From positions 47,795,235-47,859,234 of the forward strand of contig NC_088875.1 of the NCBI RefSeq assembly GCF_032884065.1: DNA of 64,000 nucleotides, in the 5' to 3' direction. The stretch is from Artemia franciscana (Eukaryota; Arthropoda; Branchiopoda; Anostraca; Artemiidae). Made by a program: the position numbers and the translations under genes. The notes under the pieces are model-generated. The model did not search any database. It saw only the letters and a list, made by a program, of their open reading frames with translations, and was not told where the DNA came from. The first letter of the stretch is position 1. Each line of letters starts with the position of its first letter. Positions 33,691 to 43,689 of the stretch are shown here, in pieces.

Positions 33691-34092
33691 CTAAAAAAAA
33701 GAGCTAAAGATGAATCATGCTTACAGAAAAATACCGACAGGTCGATTAACAACCACCAACGGTGCAGTTACATAGTCATCATTATTATCACCAATGATAG
33801 TTAACAATTAATCATACACACTACTTAGTTGTAATGTGTACTTACCCGTTGATTATAGGATGGTAAGACAGTAGCTAGGAGGGGGGGGGGTCCTGTTGGA
33901 AAAACCCCTCCCCCCAAAAAAATAAATAAAATCTGACTCGTGCAAAAGTAAAAAAAATATACATAAATAATTTTTGCTGCGTTTTGTACAGTTTTTTTGG
34001 TGAACCCTCCTCCCCATCCGCCCGAACACAAATCCTGGAAACAGCCCTGTCGGATGATAATTCGGAGAGCGGAAGAGAAAATAGATGAATAC

Positions 34093-34214
34093 CTTGCCAA
34101 GCCCCAATCACTATGTCTAGCATAATTTTTACTGATTTTAGTAGTAATCTACATGTGGTCGTTTTGATACCATCAGTTCGCGATACTTGGCTTTCAAAGA
34201 TATTTGGGGATTGT
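34093..34214 (-). other. Exon-like segment in MPND-like intron D-E
   Basis: Strong acceptor (TTTTACTTTCAG) and a plausible donor (GGCAAG/GTATTC). Joined to exon D in phase 1 it reads NPQISLKAKYRELMVSKRPH followed by VDYY and a stop, so it could be an alternative last exon giving a shortened protein. Exon D joined to exon E gives the normal family sequence, so this segment is not part of the main product. Confidence 0.3.
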
Positions 34215-34374
34215 CTGAAAGTAAAAAAAAAAAATCTGATTTTACCCATGTTCATTTGCCATTTATAATTCTAAATATTGACCATGTTGTAGCATTAGCT
34301 TTTAGAGTCACTCTCCTACTTTTTTTCCGACACTAGCACCAGTTTCCACTCTTGTGGGTTACCCATGCTCTTTA

Positions 34375-34665
34375 GTCAGCACAAAAATATATTTCAACAT
34401 AACTTTATACTTCAACTTCCTGGGAGGGTGTAAAGAGGGAGGCCTTAAATAAATTAGGTTGAAGGAAGAGCGTGCGTAGCTGTGTCGGACTCAGGCGGCT
34501 TGGTGCTGCAGTGAGTTATTACTAGTAGTAGTAGTAGTTATATTTCAGCAGAACTTTATATTTCAACAGAAATATGTTCCAACAGAACTTTAGATTTCAA
34601 CAGAAATATATTTTAACAGAACTTTATACTTCAGCAGAAATATATTTCAACAGAACTCTACAATG
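34375..34665. repeat. 38-bp tandem repeat interrupted by a LINE tail
   Basis: Units of ATATTTCAACAGAACTTTAT plus ACTTCAGCAGAAAT-like text (34540-34665), with one unit also on the far side of the LINE fragment (34385-34413). Confidence 0.75.
34416..34538 (+). mobile_element. 3' fragment of RTE-like family A inserted in the 38-bp repeat
   Basis: Plus strand. It begins TTCCTGGGAGGGTGTAAAGA, continues through GCGTGCGTAGCTGTGTCGG and GGTGCTGCAGTGAGTTATTA and ends in (TAG)5. It matches the family A 3' end at 6055-6180 and 39105-39230. Sequence on both sides is the same 38-bp repeat unit, consistent with a target-site duplication or insertion between units. Confidence 0.85.
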
Positions 34666-34679
34666 AACCAATGCTTACT

Positions 34680-34970
34680 TGAAAGCAATAACGAGAACGC
34701 AATTACAAGATCGCTGCCTATAAATGGATATAAGACATAGTTTGTGTCAAATAACACTACAAGCAACGGATACGTATATTAACAAAACATAAACGTGTTT
34801 AAAGAAATCAATACTTTAAAAGAGCGCATTTTCAAGAGCGCTAGATACAAACGAATACAAGGCATTGTTTAATTGAACAAATGACGCAAACCAGCAACGG
34901 ACACGTACATTAAACTAAACACAAACATGTCTAAAGAAAATCAAAGCTTCACAAGAACACACTAACGAGT
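34680..34970. repeat. Diverged tandem duplication, about 0.15-kb unit
   Basis: GCAACGGATACGTATATTAA, CAAAACATAAACGTGTTTAAA and GAGCGCATTTTCAAGAGCGC are followed by a second GCAACGGACACGTACATTAA and ACACAAACATGTCTAAAGAAA copy. No coding sequence. Confidence 0.65.
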
Positions 34971-35547
34971 TCTAAATAAAATTTTTAGTGTTAGAGGTCC
35001 TAAGTGTTCAAATTAAAAGAGAAACTAGTCGCCAAACGCTAGACGACGTTGATAGGAAATGTCGATACTAGCGTCAGTTGCCACTCTTATGAGTTACCCA
35101 TACCTTTTGATACTGACCTTATAAGATGTATATTTTTGAATTCGGGCGCAAAACCGTTGAAGAGGATCCAAAATACCTGTTAATACCTTATATACCCGTA
35201 ATACCTAGTTAATGACTTGTCATTGTGCTTGTTTGGTTTTCCTGAAATGAGTAGCCTTTTGAACCAAGCACAGGAGCGATTACGTAAAGATAAGGGGAGT
35301 AAGTCCTTTTGCACTAAAGCCATAAAAAGTTTAAAAAGTGAGGATTATCGATTTGGTCTCTGGACTGCCTATATCTCTTCGTGTTCAGATCTCTTGGGAA
35401 TTTACGTTTCGCTCTAAAAATGCTAGGGCAGCTCCTGAGAGAATATCCTAAATAGAAAACTGCCATAGTATAAGGCTTAGACTTATTGGCACTTGTTTTT
35501 CTTTTTACATAGTTCCTTTTTTTAGTTTTCTTAGTTTATTTTGCCTC

Positions 35548-35553
<6 letters not shown>

Positions 35554-35608
<55 letters not shown>
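35554..35608. repeat. (AT)n microsatellite, about 55 bases
   Basis: Pure TA run directly before the 5' region of the decayed RTE-like copy 2. Confidence 0.95.
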
Positions 35609-35609
<1 letters not shown>

Positions 35610-35611
<2 letters not shown>

Positions 35612-38600
35612 TATGAATCTACTGCTCAGTAGGGGCCTCCCCCAGGTGGTGACAGGGGAGCGCACAACAGATATGTAGGGCACCTCCATAGGAGGCACGG
35701 AGCAAGGGTGACCTTGTCCCTGGGAAAAAAGTAGGATTCCCCTTCCCCTTTTTTAATTACATGGTGACGCAGACCGCCATCGTCGGAGAATCCTCTATAG
35801 AAGGATAACTATTGCAGGGCGTAAGATCCAAATCTCTGGACAACGGCCTCTGCAAAGGGCCACCTCGACCCTCTCGGGGTACCTGCAAGACTGGGGATCA
35901 TGCGATCAACTCTATTCTATTTGAGGGAGTGACATCCCTCAAAGAAATTATAGCTTAGTAAACGACACAACATTCGCACAGGATTCCGGTTAATGGATAA
36001 TTCTTCTGGGATTGGTCTGTTTTGGTGGTCGGTTTCAGACTGAAAAACCTCTTCCTAGCTTATTTATCTACTATGGGTTGTCACCCCGTAGTAGCTTAAT
36101 ATTGTAGGCATGAATATATAATGAGTTGGAGGTGATAGACTTGAGACAGTCTATGCAGGATTTCGACTTGATAGAAGAGCATCGCCAAGTGCTGAAAACC
36201 TTGTTGCGGCCAGATGGGCCCAGGATTGCACAAAGCCTCCATTCATACTGGAGTTCCCAGGGATTTCGTGCTGCCCGGTTCTAAGCCAGCTTAAGCGCTT
36301 CGGTGTAGACTTCAGAAGATGTGTTGGTCCCGGTCCTGTACTGGTATCCGGGACCATTGCTTTTCCTGAGGCCAAAATAATTTCAATGATTACCAATGTT
36401 AATTCAATGTTATTTCAATGAAATAAGATGGAAATTGAAAATTGGAATGTTACGACGCTAAAAAATAACTATCGTACTGAGATTTTGAATGACGAATTCA
36501 GACCATTCGAACTAGACTTATTAGGAGTTTTAGAAACTCATATCCCAGGGTTAGGAAGCATGAAATTAGGTGATATAGAATTTGTTTACTCAGGCAGGAA
36601 GGAAGGGGAAGAGAGACAGGGAGTAGGGCTCTTGATGAATAAGGAAGCTGTTAAGTCTTGTTTAGGCTGGGAATGAATTAATAATAGAATACTAATCGCT
36701 CATTTTATGACTAAAAGTTCAGGGTATCAGTTAGATGCCCATGTAGAAACGACTGACGGAGATACTAGTGACTCAGGTGAATTTTACTTACCGTTACAGG
36801 AGCAAATACGAGGTCCCAGATAGAAACATGGTGTGTTTACTAGGAGAATTTAACACCCAGGATAGAAAACGAGATAGATCGTATCCTAGCCAAGATAAAT
36901 TTGGTGTAGGAAAAGAAAACAGCTATGGCTACAGACTGTTACAAGTTTGTAGGTTTTACAATCTAGTAACAACCAATATGGTGTTTGGTCATAAAATAGC
37001 CCCTAAGTTAACATGGCATTCACTTGACGGTAAGACAGCAAACCTTAACGATTATGTTAATGTAAACTGAAGACTAGCCAGATCAATTCAAGATACTAGG
37101 GTATATGGGAGAGCTGTTATTCATGCTACTGACAGTAAACCATCTGGTAGCGTCTAGGGCTACTTTAAAGTTGAAATTTCGGAAAGGTAATTACCTACCG
37201 GGAAGTTACGCTTTTACTAGGTTCTGTGAAAAATGCATTTGACGATGTGGAAGATAGATCAAATAATTTCAGGAAAACAACTTGTGAAGTTGCTGAGGGT
37301 GTCTCAGGAAATAGAGAGGAGAAGGGGCTTGTACAGGAATTACCTGAGTGATATATTATATGAAAACAAAAGGAATGTAAAGAAAGTGAAGAAAGTATTA
37401 AAATATGAACTAAGGAGGTGTAAAGTGGAGGCCATGGATAAAATTGCCGAGGATCTGGAAGATCCTCGGCAGCTAGATGGCATAATAGAAAAATGTTGTT
37501 CTGGTATTTTGATAAATTGAGAGGGAGCAGTCAATCTGGACTTGTCCCAGTTAAAGATAGGAATGGAGCCACACAAATAGTGACAAGGAAAGAGTTAAAG
37601 AGAGATGGGCAGAACATATTGAGAATGTACTAAACCGAGATAGAGTTCCAGGAAAAGATAAAGACAAAAATGAAAAAGTCTTTGATACCTTGGATGTAAA
37701 GGAAGATTTATTTAGTCAAGAGGAGTTAGCGACAGCCTTAATAGGAATAAAACATAATAAGGCTCAAGGTGTGATAGTGTGGTAAATGAGTTTCTTAAAT
37801 ATAGCGGCTCTGAGGTTAGAAATAAGTTACTGAAGATTATGAATATGATTTCTGAAAAAGGGGAAGTAACTAGCGATTTGAGAAAACCTTAATTAAACCA
37901 CTGTATAAGAAAGGTGATAAGAGTGAGTGTCGTGATTATTAGGGCATTAGTTTGGCCTCTGTAGGTAGCAAATTATTTACTAATATGATACTTTTTAGAC
38001 TGACAGATGCTGTAGACGAAGTTTTAAGAAAGAAGAACAGTTCAGTTTTAGAAAATGTAGAGGATGTGTTGAACAAAATTTCATTCTTCGGTTAATAATT
38101 GAGAAGTACCTGAGTTATCGAACACCTTTGGTCCTCAATTTTATAGATTACAAGCAAGCGTTCAATTCTGTTGAAAGAAGAACTTTAGAAAAGGTTTTAT
38201 CCCTGTATGGTATACCAAACAAATACATTAAAGTGATAAGCATTATGTACGAGAATAACACTGCCGCGGTTAAGGTGGGAAATGAGGTTAGCAGCTGGTT
38301 TCATATTTAATCAACAGTTAAGCAGGGCTGTATTCTATCCTCCTTTATTTGGATCATTTTGATTGGGTTTTGTCTGAAGAAGCACAGGAAAGGTAATGGG
38401 ATACCACGGAATCCAATGGGGGGGGGATCTTGTGGACATAGATGATGCTGATAATGTAAATATCCTAGTTGAAGTGTGAGCAAAATGAATGAACTTTTAT
38501 GGGTTTTGCGAGTTAAGGGTGCTAGAATAGATTTGAAAGTAAATGTTGAGAGGATCAATTCGCTAAGGCTAGAAATAAGTGAAGATGAAAATGTGACGTC

Positions 38601-39232
38601 GGATAACAAAAAGACTGATCAGGTGGACAGCTTCACTTATTTTGGTAGTATCATTAGTAAAGACGGTCGGAGCAGTGAAAATGTTAAAAGTAGAATAGCC
38701 AAGTCTAAGAGTAGAATAGCCAAATGTTAAGTTTGGAAGAATAGATAGATAAGTGTACAAACCAAAATTAGAATATTGGAAACTACAGTGATGACAGTGG
38801 TCAACAGTGGTTCTGAAGTGCTCCGAAAAAGAAACGTGCTTTCTTTGCCAACCGATTGTTCTGGGTACCCAGTTGACTGACCGTATTTCAAACAGTAGGC
38901 TGTACGAAAAGTGTGGTTCAATCCCACTTTCTAAGGCTATCATAAGAGAACGTTTGAGATGACCAGGGCACGTTCTATGGACGAAGGATAACAGATTTAC
39001 CAAAGATTGTCCTTTTTGGCCAACCATCTAGGGCTAAACAGAAAGCAGGTCATCCACGGTGGCGGTGGGAGGATATCATAAAGAAAGATTTAACGGAAAC
39101 GGGAACTTCCTGAGAGGATGTAAAGAGGGGGGCTCTGAATAGTTTAGGATGAAGGAGGAGGGTTCGTAGCTGTGTTGGCCTCAGACGTCTTGATGCTGCG
39201 GTGAGTTTAAGTAGTATTAGTAGTAGTATAAC
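35610..39232 (+). mobile_element. RTE-like family A, copy 2, full length but decayed
   Basis: Plus strand, about 3.6 kb: GC-richer 5' leader (35620-36427) with GGGCACCTCCATAGGAGGCA and CTCTCGGGGTACCTGCAAGA; endonuclease from 36428 (MEIENWNVTTLKNNYRTEIL, LLGVLETHIPGLGSMKLG); RT with NFIDYKQAFNSVERR near 38.14 kb; DD-box region damaged near 38.44 kb; C-terminal part; then a (TAG)n tail at 39215-39232. More than ten frameshifts and stops make it inactive. It is useful as the only copy with the whole leader, showing that copy 1 lacks it. Confidence 0.88.
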
Positions 39233-39255
39233 ATCCATCAACTCTGTTCATTTAC

Positions 39256-39348
39256 CTCCTGCGACAATTCTTCCCTGGCTTCAGCTTTATCTGGACCTAT
39301 TCTTTTTCGTCTGAAATCTTTGACGATTTGAGAGCCATCAATAGCAAC
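39256..39348 (-). other. Exon-like open segment
   Basis: 31 codons reading VAIDGSQIVKDFRRKRIGPD and KAEAREELSQE, followed by a good donor (GAG/GTAAAT) and preceded by a weak acceptor (CCATGTTAAG). In the phase required after MPND exon D it would hit a stop, so it does not belong to the main transcript. Family not recognised. Confidence 0.25.
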
Positions 39349-40801
39349 CTTAACATGGAAGTACATGAAAAAATTTCAGGAAAAAATCATCTACAATTGA
39401 TGTCGCTGATTAATAGACTTTTGTTACAATGTCTGCACAGTGAATCCTCGTAAAAACCTATTATGCGGAAATTTGTTATACAATCCTATATGCAGAAAGA
39501 CTGCAGTGTTTACCAGATGATCTCATGTAGGCAGTGGCAACAATTGAGCGGGGGAGAGGAGGGGGGAGGGAGCATTTGTCCTATCGATTCTTTTTGCCCT
39601 CCCTCCCCCTACATTCTAGTAAATATTCTTTTTCTTGTTTATTTTCATTGAAAAATGAGGGGTTTCTTTTACATTTTTCATTGTAAAACAACATAATTGC
39701 CCACACCCCTAAAATAAAAAATATATTTGTTCCCCCCCCCCCCTACATTTCCGTGAATTCTAAACGATCCAATACCCAGCAGTTGTGCAGCCTTGTTCTT
39801 TTGCGATGTTTCCATCAAGCGTGTGGGATCTCTTTGGCCACCCTTGTAGGACACTGCTAATTCATTAGTATTTACACAGAAGTTAGCCAAAGCCCTGATT
39901 TAAAAAAAAATTACACTATTTGATGGCGATATTTTCAGCAAAAAATAATCACTTCAAACAACATGGAGAACCACTATAAGAAACAGGCTAGTTGTACAAA
40001 TCCAGGGATCGTTGCAATGTTAAGAAAGGGAAAAACAAATATTATTCGTGTTTTAATATGCTATTTTGTTTATAATAGACTCTTTTTAAAGTATTTTCAC
40101 TTTTGGTCATTTTGAATTTTTTGGTCATCTTTGATCGTTTTTTGAAGGTCAGCGAAAGAAATAACCGAAGGAATTTGAATGTTAGAAAAACAAAAATTAA
40201 GACAAGAAAAAAACTTTTTCTTGAAGATAACATTCGGTTAAGCAAAAAATTACGATAAATTTGGGGCAAGCTGGCTAACCAACAAGGCCATAACCAGGGG
40301 GAAGTTTACCGAGTTTAACCCCACCCCCTCTCCTTGAAATTTCTGTTAAAGTAAAAAAATGCATATAAAACTAATTTTCGATGATTTTTGTAAAGTTTTA
40401 AAACCTCCTCCCAAATAAAAATACACCCCCCTCTTGACAAAATTATGGATACACCCTTGTCAAAAGACGTTAAAATCTATGACTAATAAATACTTAGGTT
40501 TGGTTGGAGGAGTCTTCTTCTTGTTTGGATTATTATGGAGCTTTCATTTATAATTTGAATCTATAGAGATAAGCCTCTTTGTTTATATGCAATTTTGTTT
40601 TATAATATACTCTTTTAAAGTATTCTGGTCGTTTTTCGAAGATGAACAAAGGATATGACCATCACTTAATAGTCTTATGACATAAAACTATTAGAATCAC
40701 CCATAACATAACACGTTTACTCAATACAAAACTGAAGTAGATGAAGAATAGAAAGTAATTAAATAGATACGAATTAAAAGTAAAAGAAGAAGGGATCTCA
40801 C
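39349..40801. other. MPND-like intron D-E, no gene recognised
   Basis: AT-rich with several G- and C-runs (39540-39615, 39733). The segment GGCCATAACCAGGGGGAAGT near 40300 resembles the text at 44530 (GGCCGTAACCAGGGGGTGGG) and is probably a short dispersed repeat. Confidence 0.4.
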
Positions 40802-41050
40802 CAAAAATAAGCCCAACACATGGCCGATAACTACTATCTGTGTTTCCTCTCATTATTAGTTCATACGAAAGCTGCTTCAAGGTGTCTCGGATAGATGGCT
40901 GTGCTTTGCTCAGAGGATGGGAATGATACCAAGCAGCCAACTGAAGGGAATCATTCTGCATTTGCTGCTTGATTCTATATTCTTCTGCTCTAGCTTCTTC
41001 CACTGATGAGTTTGAAACAAGGCAAGGATAAGCTCTAACCAATGATAAAG
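40802..41050 (-). CDS. MPND: MPND-like exon D (JAMM zinc-binding motif)
   Basis: 249 bases, phase 1 to 1, acceptor ACTTTTTTTCTAG, donor TTTG/GTGAGA. It reads LSLVRAYPCLVSNSSVEEAR, then LQLAAWYHSHPLSKAQPSIRD. The HSHP...S..D signature is the full JAMM motif (HxH at 40917-40925, seven residues, Ser, two residues, Asp). YRPCVGLIFG follows, as in MPND. Confidence 0.95.
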
Positions 41051-42882
41051 CTAGAAAAAAAGTTTTTTTTATTAATTGTTAAAATAATAATCTTGTACTA
41101 TGTTTTATAGTTTATTTATCAATTTTACTTCACAATATAAATTAATATAAAAGGATTATTCCTATCTCCTGGTTTTTTGTTAAAAAATAAATGGTTGTTT
41201 TAACTTAAATCGTTGGTCTTATTAAGTGAAACCAGAATTCATAAGCATAAGGCCAGAGTACTCTCAAGTATTCTCTATCACCAGCCACCATGGACCTTAG
41301 TGATGTTCTAAATCTTCAGATATCAGACAACACTATATTCTAGGTAATGTGTAGTTTACGAAAAGCTTTAAGCACAAGGATGCAGATAGAATTTCATATA
41401 TTCTGATTCCAGTTTTTGAATAAAAATTAATCAAATTATTACATAATCAGGTATGACATAAATAGAGGTTATGGCACTCCTTATACAGCTTTATGCGACC
41501 TCAAATGAGAGCTCAAGATTACAGCTGAAGCAATGGGAAGGCAAACACCATTGAGACTAGAAAGGCAGAGAAGAGGTGAGCCTCAAGGGATCGGGTGGAT
41601 AAGGGTCCCCTTAAAACGACCAAATCCTTCATTGGTTTTTAACCTTTTTCAGATAGGGGGAGGGGGATACGTATTTTTGGGCATGGTAGCGGTAGGCCCT
41701 TTTGAGATAAACCTGATACATTAAGTCCATTGTATGTGGATCTGAAGTCCACAGGGGGATTTAAATTTCGTCGCTTTTAAGATATTTATTTTTAAGATAG
41801 GCACTATCATAAGTGCCGAATCCTTCTTACGGGCAAGAACAAAAACAGGACATACACATCAAAAAAGTTTAAAAAACAACTTATCGCATTGAGCACTTCA
41901 CTGCTTCTTCTAGGCCTTAGATATTGAAGGGCCCGAAGTTCTTTTCGATAGCTAAAACCACCGGGAAGATTGGAAACGCTTGTTTGTTTGACACAATTTT
42001 TTTTATATTCATGATAAAGGCAAAGCAAATAGAGCAAAAACATACTTCTCCCCATGTCTCAAAATTTTTCCGAGACCCATCTTGACCGCTAAAACTCTAT
42101 AAAATGAGAGATATGGTCTATTTGATCGACTATTTTTTACTGCTGATGAAAATACGGCTAGACAATGAGACACAATAGCTGCCACGAAACCATACACTTT
42201 GATTCACTATTATTGAAAGCAACAGTCGGGCTCAATTTTTTTTCTCTTTATATTATTTGTTTTCTTTCTCTCAGTTTTTCTTTCTTTCAATCTTTACAGA
42301 GGTTTTGAATTTATACAGAGGTATATTAAGAATTGCAATTTTCCAGACTACTTGATTAGAAATTATAGTATTTTCTTTTCAAAAAACAAGGGTAATAAGG
42401 AATTCTAAATACGCAAAAATAATAAATATATTTGTTTTTTACAAGATTCTTTACAGTCACAAACAGTTTAGACTTATAAATATTTTTACATGTGGGAATG
42501 ATTCTTTTTTTTCAAAGTCCTATAGTGGCTAGACAGAGCTTTGATAAATATGCTGGAACACAAATACTTCTTTTTGGACTGAGTGTATCCCAGTGCCTTT
42601 CAATTCAGAAAGTTTAAAAAAAAACTCTTTCAATTTCTAGCATCATCGGTCAATCACCGATTTCTCCTGACCTTAGTAGTAACTAGATTTACAGTGCTTA
42701 GGCAACATCACGTGTTGCAGAACCCTTTGGTTAACTTCACCAACTAAAGTGCTCCATGAACAACACCTAGGTTTTATTACTTTGCCATCAATTACACGTT
42801 GTAGTTTTCAATCCCTTACAACTTTTCAAATGGTTTTCAAGCCTCAAACACGTATCAGAAACCCATAATCAAGCAGTTCGTG
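41051..42882. other. MPND-like intron C-D (left part), no gene recognised
   Basis: AT-rich sequence. Small frames at 41533 and 41807-42197 lack domains and splice context. Confidence 0.4.
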
Positions 42883-43100
42883 GTAACGAACTGTAGTAAG
42901 GAGCGACCCTTAGGGACTGTTCTTTCCTCAACATCCCGCTCTTTACGCTAAAGTTTTTTACTGTTTTAAAAAGTAGAGTTAAGAGAAAGCGTAAAGAGCG
43001 GGGTGTTGAGGAGGGAACAGTCCCTTTCATATACGGAGTAATTTCTGTTCTTTTTAAGTTTTAATATCGCTCCTTACTTTCAGTTAAAAAAAAAAACTAG
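42883..43100. mobile_element. Short hairpin-ended foldback element
   Basis: It begins with the hairpin CAGTTCGT-GGTA-ACGAACTG, then TAGTAAGGAGCGACC. A 37-bp inverted repeat follows (42913-42949 with 42988-43024, about 34 of 37 positions paired) around an AT-rich loop, and the element ends in the GCTCCTTACTTTCAGTT module. It shares both ends with the 1.6-kb element at 24.35-25.93 kb, so it looks like a deletion derivative. Confidence 0.65.
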
Positions 43101-43500
43101 TTATTGAAAAAAACATAATGCATAACATTTTTCTTTTTTTCTGAAAAAAAAACCTCCTTCGCAATATATAGACATCCAAATAAGTTACCCTCGTATTTTT
43201 TCAGGAAACATAGACATGTATGTCCTTCAAGGTCAGATAATATTTGTTTGACACATAAATAGACAAGTTTGAAATAAAAAGACAAGTCCATTTTGGCTAG
43301 TAAACATTTTATAGCCACTTTTCTCAAGTCACAAGAAGATACCGTAGACTGAGAGGCTTTTACAATCATTATAAAGCCACTGGTGGCAAAGATGAAAATT
43401 TAGGTGCCTGAACTGTGTCCATCAAGGGTTAAAGTGCTTATTCCTTATCTATAAATGCTACAAACAATAAAATAAAATAAAAAATTAAATAATGTCATAC

Positions 43501-43686
43501 TTTGAGTATTGTTATCCCATTTTCCACCAACGTATCCAACCACCTGCTGACTAGAAATACTACAGTGAAATTGGACTGTGGCCAGAAGTTCAGCTGACGT
43601 GACAACAAGAAAGGGCTGAAGTCTCTCAATATCTGATAAAGTGACTGCCTTTACCAAAGTCGTTTGACTTATATTGTTCCAATTAG
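43501..43686 (-). CDS. MPND: MPND-like exon C (first part of MPN domain)
   Basis: 186 bases, phase 1 to 1, acceptor TTTTTAATTTTGCAG, donor CAAA/GTATGA. It reads VKAVTLSDIERLQPFLVVTS, AELLATVQFHCSISS, QQVVGYVGGKWDNNTQ. In active JAMM proteins the residue before VVGY/VMGL-type text is the metal-activating Glu; here the codon at 43544-43546 is CAG (Gln). A single G-to-C change would separate it from Glu. Confidence 0.9.
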
Positions 43687-43689
43687 CTG

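Noticed and set aside
33825-34255. Overlapping minus-strand frames (84-126 codons)
   Set aside because: Run through G-runs and A/T-runs without conserved content. Only the exon-like 34093-34214 part was kept, as a low-confidence candidate.
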